DNA from: Pelagibacterium lacus
GTDB taxonomy: Bacteria; Pseudomonadota; Alphaproteobacteria; Rhizobiales; Devosiaceae
Length of the DNA stretch: 64,000 nucleotides
Assembly: GCF_003345525.1 (NCBI RefSeq)
Contig: NZ_QQNH01000007.1
Span: 62,001 to 126,000, forward strand
Direction: 5' to 3'
Positions within the stretch are counted from its first letter, which is position 1. Every line of letters starts with the position of its first letter. The notes beneath the pieces are model-generated. The model searched no databases. It was not told the DNA's origin and saw only the letters and a list, made by a program, of their open reading frames with translations. This document shows, one piece after another, positions 1 through 9,927 of this stretch. The translations under genes and the position numbers were made by a program.

Positions 1-1221
1 CCGCTCGGGCAGGTGCTGAGCGTCGGCGACGTGGTCTATGTCGAGCCGGTGGCCGGGCAGGAGGGCATCTATACCCTGCGCCAGGTGCCCGAGATCGAGG
101 GCGGCATCGTCGCCATGGACCCGCGCACCGGCCGCGTCCTCGCGCTGGTCGGGGGGTTTTCCTTTGCCGAAAGCGAATTCAACCGCGCCACCCAGGCCAT
201 GCGCCAGCCGGGCTCGGCCTTCAAGCCGCTGGTCTATGCCGCCGCGCTCGACAATGGCTATACCCCGGCCTCGGTGGTGCTCGACGCCCCGCTCCGGGTG
301 GTCAATGCGGACGGCTCGGTGTGGCAGCCGGAAAACTATGCCCGGCAGTTCTATGGCCCGCAGACCCTGCGGCGCGGCATCGAATTGTCGCGCAACGTGA
401 TGACGGTGCGGCTGGCCCAGGACCTGGGCATGCCGATGATCGAGGAATATGCGCGCCTGTTCGGGGTTTATGAAGACATGCCCCACGTGCTCGCCATGGC
501 GCTGGGGGCGGGGGAAACCACCGTGCTCCGCCTCACCGCCGCCTATGCGACCATGGCCAATGGCGGGCGCAGGATCACCCCCACGCTGATCGACCGCATC
601 CAGGACCGCTATGGGGACACCATCTATCGCCATGACGAGCGCATATGCGATGGCTGCGACCAGCCCGATTGGCACGGGCAGGGGGCGCCTCTGCTGATCG
701 ACAGCCGCCAGCAGGTTCTCGATCCAATGACGGCCTATCAGATCACCTCGATGATGGAAGGCGTCGTCCAGCGCGGCACCGGCACCGCCCTGCGGGCCCT
801 GGGACGCCCGGTGGCGGGCAAGACCGGCACCACCAACGACTACAAGGACGCATGGTTCGTGGGGTTCACCCCCGAACTGGCGGTGGGCGTCTATGTCGGC
901 TACGATACGCCGCGCTCCATGGGCAGTTCCTCGACCGGGGGCGAACTGGCGGCGCCCGTCGTGGCCGATTTCCTCGCTGCGGCGCTCGAAGGAGTGCCGG
1001 CCTCGCAGTTCACCATGCCGCAGGGCATGCACCGGGACTGGATCGATCCGCGCTCTGGCGTCGAGATCGTCGCCGGCGGGTCGGGCATCCAGGAGGCCTT
1101 CAAGCCGGGGACCGGCCCCAATGCCAGGACATCGGTGATCGGCCTCGATTCGGCAGCCTTCGACAATATCCAGACCGGGGCGACCGGGCAGCCCAGCTTC
1201 GGCACCGGAGGGCTGTTCTGA
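1..1221 (+). CDS. mrcA: Penicillin-binding protein 1A, C-terminal part (5' end outside window)
   Basis: This is the 3' part of a class A (bifunctional) penicillin-binding protein, which polymerises and cross-links peptidoglycan at the inner membrane. The reading frame is open from base 1, so the glycosyltransferase domain and membrane anchor lie upstream. The visible part holds the transpeptidase domain: the SxxK motif reads SAFK with the nucleophilic Ser codon at 214, the SxN motif reads SRN, and the third motif reads KTGTTN. The order, spacing and neighbourhood (mrcA followed by prfB) match the usual Hyphomicrobiales arrangement. The tail after the KTG motif is Gly/Ser-rich and has no recognised domain. 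Nothing looks broken; the truncation is only the window edge. Confidence 0.93.
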   Translation, partial: PLGQVLSVGDVVYVEPVAGQEGIYTLRQVPEIEGGIVAMDPRTGRVLALVGGFSFAESEFNRATQAMRQPGSAFKPLVYAAALDNGYTPASVVLDAPLRVVNADGSVWQPENYARQFYGPQTLRRGIELSRNVMTVRLAQDLGMPMIEEYARLFGVYEDMPHVLAMALGAGETTVLRLTAAYATMANGGRRITPTLIDRIQDRYGDTIYRHDERICDGCDQPDWHGQGAPLLIDSRQQVLDPMTAYQITSMMEGVVQRGTGTALRALGRPVAGKTGTTNDYKDAWFVGFTPELAVGVYVGYDTPRSMGSSSTGGELAAPVVADFLAAALEGVPASQFTMPQGMHRDWIDPRSGVEIVAGGSGIQEAFKPGTGPNARTSVIGLDSAAFDNIQTGATGQPSFGTGGLF

Positions 1222-1294
1222 GCAGCCGGCAGTTGATTGTGGCGGCCAATGCCTTTAAGTCAGCGCCAAGAAAGAACAATGAGCCAAGAGAGTT

Positions 1295-2414
1295 ATGCGC
1301 GCAGACGTTCAGAAGACGGTTGACGAAATCAAGCAGGCCCTAAGCCTGCTGAGGAGGCATCTTTGACTGGGATACAGCCGAAAGACGCCTCGACGCTCTA
1401 AACGCCCAGTCCGAGTCGGGGGATCTGTGGAACGATCCCGAAGCGGCGCGCAAGGTGATGAGCGAGCGCCAGGCGCTTGAAGACGCGATCGTCGCCGTGC
1501 GCACCCTCGAGGGCGGGCTGGCCGACAATCTCGAACTGATCGAACTGGGCGAAGCCGAAGGCGATGACGAGATCGTCGCCGAGGCGGTGGAGGCACTGAC
1601 CGAACTCAAGGCGAGCGCGGCCCGCCAGCGGATCGAGACGCTGCTGTCCGGCGAGGCCGATTCCAACGATTGCTATCTCGAAGTCCATTCCGGGGCCGGG
1701 GGCACCGAGAGCCAGGACTGGGCGCAGATGCTGTTCCGCATGTATACGCGGTGGGCCGAGCGGCGCGGGTTCAAGGTCGAGACCATTGAATACAGCGCCG
1801 GCGAAGAGGCCGGGATCAAGGGCGCGACCATTCTGGTCAAGGGCCATAACGCCTATGGCTGGCTCAAGACCGAAAGCGGCGTGCACCGGCTGGTGCGGAT
1901 TTCGCCCTATGACAGCCAGGCTCGCCGCCATACGAGCTTTTCGAGCGTCTGGGTCTATCCGATGATCGACGATTCGATCGACATCGATGTCAGCGAATCC
2001 GATGTCCGCATCGACACCTATCGCGCCTCCGGCGCGGGCGGGCAGCACGTCAACACCACCGATTCCGCGGTGCGCATCACCCATATCGCGACCGGGATCG
2101 TGGTGCAGTGCCAGAACGAACGCTCCCAGCACAAGAACCGGGCCCAGGCCTGGGACATGCTGCGGGCGCGTCTCTACGAGCTCGAGCTGCAAAAGCGCGA
2201 GGAAGCGGCCAATGCCGAGGCGGCCTCCAAGACCGATATCGGCTGGGGCCATCAAATCCGCTCCTACGTCCTGCAGCCCTATCAGCTCGTGAAGGACCTG
2301 CGCACCCAGGTGGAAAGCACCGCACCCTCCGATGTGCTCGACGGCGATCTCGATGCCTTCATGGAAGCCTCGCTCTCCCAGCGTGTCGGGGCCGAGACGG
2401 CAGACGACGCCTAG
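1295..2414 (+). CDS. prfB: Peptide chain release factor 2, with programmed +1 frameshift
   Basis: RF2 terminates translation at UGA and UAA codons by triggering peptidyl-tRNA hydrolysis on the ribosome. The gene is read as 1295-1363 joined to 1365-2414. The first 23 codons from ATG 1295 end in CTT, followed by an in-frame TGA (1364-1366) and C. A Shine-Dalgarno-like AGGAGG at 1352-1357 lies just upstream. This is the classical RF2 autoregulatory frameshift site, at which low RF2 favours slippage. The joined product is 372 residues, the normal family length. It carries the catalytic GGQ (in GAGGQHVN). The codon-recognition tripeptide reads SPY rather than the SPF of E. coli; I recall this as common in alphaproteobacteria. 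The 3' end overlaps the convergent M23 gene by 56 nt. Confidence 0.95.
1352..1367 (+). promoter_or_regulatory. RF2 programmed frameshift signal
   Basis: AGGAGG (1352-1357), a 3-nt spacer (CAT), then CTT TGA C (1361-1367). The SD-like element, slippery CTT codon and weak TGA-C stop are in the spacing known for prfB recoding. It couples prfB expression to RF2 abundance. Confidence 0.93.
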
Positions 2415-3573
2415 AACGCATGCTTTGTCGCGCTTCCGGCTGTTGCAGGTAGCGTGACAGAGCCCGGCCCGCGCTGAGAAAGTGGGCCGGCTCTATGGCC
2501 GCCCCGTTGCGGCGCACCTCGAAATGCAGATGCGGGCCGGTGGACCGCCCCGTCGAGCCCGAAAGCCCGACCCGTTCGCCGCCAGTGACCTTCTGGCCCT
2601 TGCCGACGAGGATCTGGCTGAGATGGGCATAGCGGGTGATCAGCCCGCCGCCATGGTCGATTTCGACCATCTTGCCATAGCCGCCATTGGTGCCGGCGAA
2701 GGTGACGACGCCATGCGCGGCCGAAAGGACGGCCGTGCCTGTGGTTGCGCGGAAATCCATACCCGAATGAAACGCGGTGCGTTTGAGAAACGGGTCCATG
2801 CGATTGCCGAAGTTCGACGAAACGCTGGAGGCCCCGGCGATCGGGGAGCGAACGGGAGCCGTCAGCAGGATCTGCCGCGCCGTCTGGTAGCGGCCCAGGG
2901 CATCGGCGACGGCGTTGGCTTCCTCGACGATGGAGATGCCGGAGCCGCGCGCCGGAAGGAAGGGACCGCCGATCCCGCTTGATTCCAGGGGAGCGGCGAT
3001 GCCGATGGTGTCGAGTTCGGCGGCGATTTCATTGGCCGAGAGGGTTGCCGCGTCGGACAGCGAAACCAGCGCCATCCTCGTTTCCTCCTGCATGGCGAGA
3101 AGCGAGGCGGCCAGTTGCGCGGTGTCGGTCGGGGGCGTGGCGGGGGCCGAGGAGATGCTCGAGGTCACCAGCGGATCGGTCTCGGCGTGCTGGGTAATGC
3201 CCAGTTCGCGCGCCATTTCGGTGAGGGCACGCACATATTCGTGCTGCTCGAACAGCACTTCCTGCTGATTGACCAGATCATGCATTTGCAGGTTCATGTC
3301 GCCCATTTGCGCATATTGGCGCGAATGCAGGCGATCCACTTCCAGGCGCAATTGCGTGATGCGCTGCTCATAGGCAGTCACCAGCGTGCCATTGTCCTCG
3401 CGGAACAGCGAATTGATCTCAGGCGCGAAATAAAGCGCGATCCCGGTCGTGACATTGCTGGCCAGCAAGAGGCCGACGACGCAAAAGAGCATGGCGATGG
3501 CGGTACGCGGATGCCGGGCAGGGCGCGAATTCGCCCGCCTTCCCAGCGAAATGGCGCTTTCGCTCGCCTGCAC
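2359..3573 (-). CDS. Membrane-anchored M23-family metallopeptidase
   Basis: This is a probable peptidoglycan endopeptidase, or an activator of the EnvC/ShyA type, facing the periplasm. There is one membrane segment near the N-terminus (in the stretch following HPRTAIAML), then a long helical, coiled-coil-prone region. A C-terminal LytM/peptidase M23 domain follows with the zinc motifs HSGMD and HLHFE, so the active site appears intact. The start is uncertain: GTG 3573 is preceded by a G-rich Shine-Dalgarno-like stretch, and the frame is open to TTG 3600. The last ~25 residues are Arg/Pro-rich and lie partly opposite the end of prfB, which suggests a read-through tail. It lies downstream of bcp on the same strand with a short gap. 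Confidence 0.85.
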   Translation of the reverse strand: MQASESAISLGRRANSRPARHPRTAIAMLFCVVGLLLASNVTTGIALYFAPEINSLFREDNGTLVTAYEQRITQLRLEVDRLHSRQYAQMGDMNLQMHDLVNQQEVLFEQHEYVRALTEMARELGITQHAETDPLVTSSISSAPATPPTDTAQLAASLLAMQEETRMALVSLSDAATLSANEIAAELDTIGIAAPLESSGIGGPFLPARGSGISIVEEANAVADALGRYQTARQILLTAPVRSPIAGASSVSSNFGNRMDPFLKRTAFHSGMDFRATTGTAVLSAAHGVVTFAGTNGGYGKMVEIDHGGGLITRYAHLSQILVGKGQKVTGGERVGLSGSTGRSTGPHLHFEVRRNGAAIEPAHFLSAGRALSRYLQQPEARQSMRSRRRLPSRPRHAGRARLP

Positions 3574-3635
3574 CGCTTTGCCCCCAAGATACACTATCAA
3601 TGGAGCAAGTATGGCCGGTCATGGTTAATGCGCGG

Positions 3636-4097
3636 CTAACCGAGGGCTTTCATCACCCGTTCGACGTGCCCTTTGGCGCGGATATTGGGCCAGACCTGGC
3701 CGATGGTGCCATCGGGCTCGACCACGATGGTGCTGCGGATCAGGCCCATATAGGTGCGGCCGTAATTGCGCTTTTCGCCCCAGGCGCCATAGGGACCGAT
3801 CGCCTTGTGGTCCGGATCGGAAAGCAGGATGGGGCTCAGATCGTACTTTGAGCGGAACCTGGCGAGCTTTTCGATGCTGTCGGGGCTGATGCCGACCAGA
3901 GTGATGCCCTTGGCCTCGAACCAGGCCGCATTGGCGGTGAAGGCGAGGTTCTGATCGGTGCAGGCCGGCGTATCGGCCTGGGGGTAGAAATAAAGCAGCA
4001 CCCGGCGCCCGCGATAGTTGGACAATGTAAACGCTTCGTCCCTATCGTCGCTCAGCGTGAAATCCGGTGCGGGGTCTCCGATCTTGAGAACTGCCAT
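3636..4097 (-). CDS. bcp: Peroxiredoxin of the Bcp/AhpC-TSA family, one-cysteine form
   Basis: Thiol peroxidase that reduces H2O2 and organic hydroperoxides in the cytoplasm. The 153-residue protein has the Bcp signature around the peroxidatic cysteine (YPQADTPACTDQ). Usual Bcp proteins carry a resolving cysteine five residues later. Here that position is not Cys, and the protein has only one cysteine in total, so it must act as a 1-Cys enzyme or be resolved by an external thiol. The start is ATG 4097. It lies upstream of the M23 peptidase on the same strand and is divergent from the AsmA-like gene. Confidence 0.9.
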   Translation of the reverse strand: MAVLKIGDPAPDFTLSDDRDEAFTLSNYRGRRVLLYFYPQADTPACTDQNLAFTANAAWFEAKGITLVGISPDSIEKLARFRSKYDLSPILLSDPDHKAIGPYGAWGEKRNYGRTYMGLIRSTIVVEPDGTIGQVWPNIRAKGHVERVMKALG

Positions 4098-4248
4098 TGG
4101 GCAACCTTTGCTGAACCAACCGCCGACGCAGACGCCGAAACCGGTTTTGGTGCCATATTCCAGCCGATATGGTCGGCAACAGACATCGCCTATAGCCGAT
4201 TCTCAACCTTGTGGACGCACGGCGCTTGCATGGGACCCGCGACAAACT

Positions 4249-7200
4249 GTGACTGATACGCCGCCGTCCAAGGCGTCCGGGAGCCGGACGAAACGTCTGG
4301 CCGTCCGCCTCTTCGCCTGGGTGGGCCTCGGCGTGCTCGTCCTGTTGGCGCTCTTTTACGTGCGTCTGCTGTTCGGACCCATATCGCTCAATTTCCTTTC
4401 CGAGCGCGCTCAGGCGGCGGTGGCGGGGATCGTCGAGGACAGCTACGACATCGCCTGGACCGATTTCGGCCTGTCACTGACCGGCCCCGTCAGCCTCGGC
4501 TTCCACCTTTCCGACGTCACCCTCACCGATCGCGCCGCCAATGCGGCGATCACCATGGAAGCGCTGGAAATCGGCGTCTCCCCGTTCAGCGCCCTGGTGG
4601 GACGGCCCGACGCGCGCGTCGTCCTGATCCGTCCGGAAATCCGCATGCTGCAGGACCTGCTGGGCCCGAGGCTGGCGCGATTCCAGTTCATCGAGGCCGA
4701 AGGCACCGGGGAAACCGTGGTCCACATCTTCGAAGGCGAGACGGCCGCGCACAATGTGCGGATCGGCGACGACGGGCTGTCCCTCGGATCGGAGGCCGGC
4801 GGCACCGCCATCGGGCTGCGGTCGGACAATGACTGGATGGTGCTCAATATCGAGGCCTTGGACCAGGCGCTCGCCCAATTGGCCGACCAGGCGATTCGCG
4901 GGCAGGTGCGCCGCCTCGAAATCCGCGACGGCACGGTGGACGTGCTCGATACCGTCTACGGGCTCTACAAATCGTTCGATTCGGTCGACCTCGAGGTGCG
5001 GTCGGGGCGGCTGAATGGCCGGGTCGCCGCCGATTTTTCCGCGACCATCGCCGGCGAGACCATGACCGGCTCCATCGTGCGCCAGATCGAGGACGACGCG
5101 GCGCGGATCGAGGCCGATATCGACAATATCGATTTCTCGACCATCGTTCCCTTTCTCGACGACGCGACGGGTATTGCCGCCCTGCGAGGCCGGGGAGCGC
5201 TGAAACTGGCCGTGACCCTCGACAGCGCGACCGGGCGGGTGGAAAGCGGCGCGTTCTCGGTCGATCTCGCCGGCACCTATCTTCGCCTCAACGAGGACCG
5301 CTTCGCTATAGCCGCCGAGCCCATCATCGTCGACTGGATTCCGTCGCAATCGCGTTTCTCCATCGCCAATGCCGAAGTGACCATCGGCCAGAGCCGGGGC
5401 GCCCTGAGCGGCGATATCGTCATGGGTTTCGACGAGCAGTTCGGTCCGACCCTGGGCCTCTCGATCCGCGCCGAGGAGGTGTGGCTGCATCCCGACGATC
5501 TCGACGCGCCGACCGAGCCCTTCGACTTCAGCTTCGACGGCTGGTCGGCGCCGCTTTATGGCGCCGTGGGCATCGACCGCCTAGTGGGTGGGCGCGACGG
5601 CGTCTCGGTACTCATGCGGGGACGGCTCGACATGGTGCGCGAAGGCATAGGCCTCGATATGCACGTCTCGGGCCGCGGCGCGTCGGCCGACGACATCAAG
5701 CGGCTCTGGCCCTATCTGTTCGCGCCCGAAGGCCGCGACTGGTTTACGCACTATGTGAACGATGGCAGCGTCTCGACCGCCGAGATGCATCTCGCTTTCC
5801 CGGTCGGCAGCATTGACATGGCCGGAGCGCCGGGCCCGGTGCCCGAAGGCGCGCTGACCATCGACCTCGTCGGGGACAGCGTGGAAATGCTGGCGTTCGA
5901 TGGGTTGCCGGAATTCCAGGTCGAGGGCCAGACCCGCCTCACCATGCGCGACAACCAATTGACCGTCGCGGCCGAACGGGCCCATCTGCCCGAATTCGGT
6001 GAGATCGCCATCGAGAACGCGGCCTATATCAACCAGGACACTTCGGCGGAAGCGCAGATCTTCGAGATTTCCGGCGACGTGACCGGCAGCGCCGACGCCC
6101 TTTTGCGGCTGGCGGACAGCGAGGCGCTGAACCTTCTGGAGGACGTCGATTTCGGCATCGACCTCGATGAGATCGTCACGGCGATCGACGGGCGGGTGGA
6201 GACCACGGTCATCGCGACCATCGCCACCGACGAGGCGGGAGACCTGGCCCGGACCGACTATGTCCTCAACGGCTCGATCGGTGACCTGGCGACGAAAAAG
6301 CCGATCGCCGGGCTCAACCTCGCCGGCGGCACGGTCAGTTTCACCGCCTCGCAGGAAGGATTCCGGGTGCTGGGCAGCGGCGCGGTCGAGGACATCGACG
6401 TCAATGTGCAGGCCATCCAGGCACGCGGCCGCGATCCGGAAATCCTCGTCGGGGCCACGCTGGGGGTGGCCGATGCGGCGCGATTCGGCATCGACCTGTC
6501 GGAATTCGTGGAGGGCACGGTGCGGGTGGCGGCCCGGCCGGGCACGGATGGCACGTTCGCCATCAATACCGATCTCACCGACGCGGCATTGACCATTCGC
6601 GATATCGGCATTACCAAGGCGCAGGGGGCGCCGGGCCTGCTGACGGCGAATGTCGCCATGGGCGAAGAGGGGGTGGCGGTGTCCGATATCCAGCTTGCCT
6701 TCGGCACCGTGCAACTGGCCGGCGCCATGAGCCTTGCGCCGGGAGGAGAGGTCCGCTCGGCGGATTTTTCGACCTTCCGCATCAGCAATGGCGACGACGC
6801 CCGGGTTTCGATGACCCCGATCGAGGGCGGATACGCCTTTGCCGTCACCGGCCGCCAGCTCGATATCAAGCCGGTCCTCAAGCGCTTCTTCAATCTCGAA
6901 GGCGATTCCAGCAGCGGCGCGAGCGAGGACCTGCAGAACCAGCTTTTCGCCGTCAGCGTCAATCTCGACCGGGCCATGGGCTATTACGGCGAGGCGATTC
7001 TCAACCTCGATCTCGACCTTGCGGTGCGCGGCGACCAGCTCCAGACCGTCGACCTCTCGGCGCAGTTTGCCGGCAACCGCTCGGCATCGGCGACCACGAA
7101 CGCCCTGCCTTCGGGCCGGGTCATCACCTACGCCACCAACGATCTGGGCGCCATGCTGCGGTTCATTGGCATCTATCCCCGGCTGCTGGGCGGCACGGGC

Positions 7201-7710
7201 AGCATGGTCATGCGCTATGACGAGGGGAGCGGCAGCGATACCGGCGTGTTCGAGGTGCGCAATTTCGCCGTTGCGGACGAGCAGAACCTCGAGGCGATCG
7301 TCGGCGAGCACGAACAGTCCCGGCGCTTGGTCGGCAGCGCATCGACCCTCGAATTCGATTATGGCCGCGCCGAGTTCATCCGCTATCCCGATCGGGTCGA
7401 AGTGGTGGAGGCCGCCGTCTATGGCGATACGGTGGGGGGCACGATTCGCGGCAATGTGCTGACCGAGGGCGGGCGCTACGATCTGGCCGGCACCTATGTG
7501 CCGCTGTTCGGGCTCAATAATTTCTTTCAGCAGATTCCCCTGCTGGGGCCCATTTTCGGCGGGCGTGAGGGGGAAGGGCTGATCGGCGTCACCTTCGCGG
7601 TGCGTGGGCCGCTGGACAAGCCGGACCTCCTCATCAACCCCGTGTCGATCCTCGCGCCCGGCGTGTTCCGCACCCTGTTCGAGTACAAGGCGCAGAACCA
7701 GGCCAATTGA
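4249..7710 (+). CDS. AsmA/DUF3971-type large envelope protein
   Basis: A protein of about 1150 residues with one N-terminal membrane segment (in VGLGVLVLLALFYVRLLF), followed by a very long periplasmic region rich in short beta strands. The C-terminus resembles AsmA_2 (PLFGLNNFFQQIPLLGPIFGG). This layout is that of the DUF3971/AsmA-like group related to YhdP and TamB, which are thought to form hydrophobic grooves that move lipids between inner and outer membrane. GTG 4249 is the most likely start because it puts the membrane segment about 25 residues in. The frame is open further upstream, but that extension would run over the bcp 5' end. The gene ends at a strong terminator shared with tyrS. 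Confidence 0.85.
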   Translation: MTDTPPSKASGSRTKRLAVRLFAWVGLGVLVLLALFYVRLLFGPISLNFLSERAQAAVAGIVEDSYDIAWTDFGLSLTGPVSLGFHLSDVTLTDRAANAAITMEALEIGVSPFSALVGRPDARVVLIRPEIRMLQDLLGPRLARFQFIEAEGTGETVVHIFEGETAAHNVRIGDDGLSLGSEAGGTAIGLRSDNDWMVLNIEALDQALAQLADQAIRGQVRRLEIRDGTVDVLDTVYGLYKSFDSVDLEVRSGRLNGRVAADFSATIAGETMTGSIVRQIEDDAARIEADIDNIDFSTIVPFLDDATGIAALRGRGALKLAVTLDSATGRVESGAFSVDLAGTYLRLNEDRFAIAAEPIIVDWIPSQSRFSIANAEVTIGQSRGALSGDIVMGFDEQFGPTLGLSIRAEEVWLHPDDLDAPTEPFDFSFDGWSAPLYGAVGIDRLVGGRDGVSVLMRGRLDMVREGIGLDMHVSGRGASADDIKRLWPYLFAPEGRDWFTHYVNDGSVSTAEMHLAFPVGSIDMAGAPGPVPEGALTIDLVGDSVEMLAFDGLPEFQVEGQTRLTMRDNQLTVAAERAHLPEFGEIAIENAAYINQDTSAEAQIFEISGDVTGSADALLRLADSEALNLLEDVDFGIDLDEIVTAIDGRVETTVIATIATDEAGDLARTDYVLNGSIGDLATKKPIAGLNLAGGTVSFTASQEGFRVLGSGAVEDIDVNVQAIQARGRDPEILVGATLGVADAARFGIDLSEFVEGTVRVAARPGTDGTFAINTDLTDAALTIRDIGITKAQGAPGLLTANVAMGEEGVAVSDIQLAFGTVQLAGAMSLAPGGEVRSADFSTFRISNGDDARVSMTPIEGGYAFAVTGRQLDIKPVLKRFFNLEGDSSSGASEDLQNQLFAVSVNLDRAMGYYGEAILNLDLDLAVRGDQLQTVDLSAQFAGNRSASATTNALPSGRVITYATNDLGAMLRFIGIYPRLLGGTGSMVMRYDEGSGSDTGVFEVRNFAVADEQNLEAIVGEHEQSRRLVGSASTLEFDYGRAEFIRYPDRVEVVEAAVYGDTVGGTIRGNVLTEGGRYDLAGTYVPLFGLNNFFQQIPLLGPIFGGREGEGLIGVTFAVRGPLDKPDLLINPVSILAPGVFRTLFEYKAQNQAN

Positions 7711-7715
7711 GGAGG

Positions 7716-7749
7716 CCGAAGCCGCGGGACGCGCCGCGGCTTCGGTTTT
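7716..7749 (+). terminator. Rho-independent terminator between the AsmA-like gene and tyrS
   Basis: Perfect 12-bp stem (7716-7727 with 7734-7745), 6-nt loop, then TTTT. It lies just after the AsmA-like stop codon and 6 nt before the convergent tyrS stop, so it probably serves mainly the plus strand. Confidence 0.88.
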
Positions 7750-7755
7750 CCGGGG

Positions 7756-9009
7756 TCAGACCGGCTTGAGCAGGACGTGGCGCTTCTTGCCGATGGAGAG
7801 CTTGATCACCCCTTCGGACAGCACGTCGGCTTCGCCCAGGCTGAGCTTTTCGTCGGTGACGGTCTCGTCATTGACCTTGAGGGCGCCGGCCTGGATGTGG
7901 CGGCGGGCTTCGCCGTTCGAGCCGGCCAGCCCGGCCGTGACGGTGGCGGCGAGGATGCCCAGCCCCCCGCGCAGCGCCGACCAGCCGATCTGGATGGTGG
8001 GCAGCGAAAGGTCGATCTGGCCGGCCTCGAACACCGCAACGGCCGTCGCGGCGGCGTCCTGGGCCGCTTCGCGGCCATGGACGATGGCGGTGACTTCGGT
8101 GGCGAGGATCTTCTTGGCCTCGTTGATATCCGAGCCATTGCCCGCCACGATCCGGGCGATCTCGTCCAGCGGCAGGGTGGTGAAGAGCTTGAAGAAGCGC
8201 TCGACGTCCGCATCCTCGGTGTTGCGCCAGTACTGCCAGAAATCATAGACCGAGAGCATGTCGGCATTGAGCCAGACGGCACCGGTGGCCGACTTGCCCA
8301 TCTTCTGACCGGACGCCGTGGTGAGCAGCGGCGAGGTGAGGGCATAGAACTGGGTATCGAGCATGCGGTGCCCGAGATCGAGCCCGTTGACGATATTGCC
8401 CCACTGATCCGAACCGCCCATCTGCAGCGTGCAGCCATAGCGCTGGTTGAGCTCGACGAAGTCGTAGGCCTGCAGGATCATGTAGTTGAATTCGAGGAAG
8501 GACAGCGACTGTTCGCGATCCAGCCGCAGCTTCACCGAATCGAAGCTGAGCATGCGGTTGACGGAGAAATGCCGGCCCACGTCGCGCAGGAAGGCGATAT
8601 AGCCCAGCTCGAGCAGCCAATCGGCGTTGTTGGCCATCACGGCGTCCTGCGGACCGTCCCCGAAGGTGAGGAAGTTCGAGAACTTCTGCTTGATGCCCTC
8701 GATATTGGCTGCGATGCCCTCGACGGTCAGCAGCTTGCGCGCCTCGTCCTTGAAGGAGGGATCGCCGATCATGCCGGTTCCGCCGCCCATCAGGGTGATG
8801 GGCCGATGGCCGGTCTTCTGCATCCAGTGCAGCATCATGATCTGCATCAGATGCCCCACATGCAGGCTCGCGGCCGTGGGATCGTAGCCGATATAGCCCG
8901 AGACGATCTCGGTGGAGAACTTCTTGTCCAGCCTCTCGGGGTCGGAAATCTGATGGATGAAGCCGCGCTCGGAGAGCGTGTGGAGGAATTCGGATTTGAA
9001 CTGAGTCAT
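7756..9009 (-). CDS. tyrS: Tyrosyl-tRNA synthetase
   Basis: Charges tRNA-Tyr. The 417-residue length is normal for bacterial TyrRS. The class I signature HIGH appears as HVGH near residue 47, and KMSKS appears as KMGKS near residue 230. A C-terminal S4-type RNA-binding segment ([14 protein letters not shown]) is present. The start is ATG 9009 and no alternative is needed. It is convergent with the AsmA-like gene. Confidence 0.96.
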   Translation of the reverse strand: MTQFKSEFLHTLSERGFIHQISDPERLDKKFSTEIVSGYIGYDPTAASLHVGHLMQIMMLHWMQKTGHRPITLMGGGTGMIGDPSFKDEARKLLTVEGIAANIEGIKQKFSNFLTFGDGPQDAVMANNADWLLELGYIAFLRDVGRHFSVNRMLSFDSVKLRLDREQSLSFLEFNYMILQAYDFVELNQRYGCTLQMGGSDQWGNIVNGLDLGHRMLDTQFYALTSPLLTTASGQKMGKSATGAVWLNADMLSVYDFWQYWRNTEDADVERFFKLFTTLPLDEIARIVAGNGSDINEAKKILATEVTAIVHGREAAQDAAATAVAVFEAGQIDLSLPTIQIGWSALRGGLGILAATVTAGLAGSNGEARRHIQAGALKVNDETVTDEKLSLGEADVLSEGVIKLSIGKKRHVLLKPV

Positions 9010-9153
9010 TGGTCTTGATTCCAGAGCGATGAAACGACCCGGCCGGAACCGGGCAGGCTTGGCTCGAAATCATCCCGTTGTGCAGGCGCCCTTGACGCCC
9101 AGGATGAGCTTCGCCGGAGGCTGGCTCGACCGCCTCCGGATCGATCGCAAGGG

Positions 9154-9822
9154 TTAACGTCCGCCGCCGGCGGCGATCTCGGCCCGGCGACGGTCGAGAT
9201 ATTCGCCGCAGGCCTCGATCAATTCGTCCACCTTGTTCTCATAGAAATGGTTGGCACCCTCGACGATCTGCTGCTCGATGGTGATGCCCTTCTGGGTCTT
9301 GAGCTTGTCCACGAGCTTCTGCACCGATTCAGGGGGCGCCACGCGATCGCGGTCGCCGTGAATGATGAGGCCCGAGGAGGGGCAGGGGGCGAGGAAGGAG
9401 AAATCGTAGAGGTTTTCCGGAGGGGAAACCGAAATGAAGCCCTCGACTTCCGGCCGGCGCATCAGGAGCTGCATGCCGATCCAGGCGCCGAACGAAAAGC
9501 CCGCGATCCAGCAGCCCTTGCTCTCGCGGTTGAGCGCCTGCAGCCAGTCGAGCGCGGCGGCGGCGTCCGAAAGCTCGCCAATGCCATGGTCGAACACGCC
9601 CTGGGACCGTCCGACCCCGCGCGAGTTGAAGCGGAGCACGGCGAAGCCGCGCTGCACGAACATGTAAAAGAGATTGTAGACGATCTGATTGTTCATCGTC
9701 CCGCCGAACTGGGGATGAGGATGCAGAACGATCGCCACCGGAGCGTTGGGTTCCTTGCCGGGCTGGTAGCGTCCCTCGATCCGCCCTTCGGGACCATTGA
9801 AAATCACTTCAGGCATCGACAC
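9154..9822 (-). CDS. Alpha/beta hydrolase next to the Fe-S operon
   Basis: A 222-residue alpha/beta hydrolase with the nucleophile elbow GFSFG (Ser110), a likely acid in HGDRDRV and a likely catalytic His in GANHFY. The HPHPQFGGTMNN segment forms the oxyanion region. I know of this short hydrolase type as a frequent neighbour of the cysteine desulfurase gene in Hyphomicrobiales, but its substrate is not known. It is divergent from the isc/suf operon and shares the 244-bp intergenic region with it. Two in-frame ATGs lie two codons apart at the start (9822 and 9816). Confidence 0.85.
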   Translation of the reverse strand: MSMPEVIFNGPEGRIEGRYQPGKEPNAPVAIVLHPHPQFGGTMNNQIVYNLFYMFVQRGFAVLRFNSRGVGRSQGVFDHGIGELSDAAAALDWLQALNRESKGCWIAGFSFGAWIGMQLLMRRPEVEGFISVSPPENLYDFSFLAPCPSSGLIIHGDRDRVAPPESVQKLVDKLKTQKGITIEQQIVEGANHFYENKVDELIEACGEYLDRRRAEIAAGGGR

Positions 9823-9905
9823 AGACCTTTACACTTGAAATCGCGCAACGCATGGGTGCCATGCAAGCGGGGAGCCCGGCTTGACGAATGGTCCGGGTGT
9901 CCATA

Positions 9906-9927
9906 AAACTGACCAATAAACCAGTTT
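9906..9927. promoter_or_regulatory. Inverted repeat upstream of the suf operon
   Basis: AAACTG (9906-9911) and CAGTTT (9922-9927) are separated by 10 nt and overlap the left edge of the Irr-type box. This is probably an operator for a dyad-binding regulator (an Rrf2-type iron-sulfur regulator is one possibility). No regulator gene is nearby. Confidence 0.4.

Noticed and set aside
5581-7311. Long open frame on the minus strand opposite the AsmA-like gene
   Set aside because: Codon-shadow of a GC-rich gene: composition is His/Arg/Gly-rich without domain motifs, and the plus-strand product has a clear fold and membrane anchor.
9113-9140. Hairpin CCGGAGGC/GCCTCCGG between the hydrolase gene and tyrS as a terminator
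   Set aside because: The stem is good but no T-run follows on the minus strand; left unassigned.
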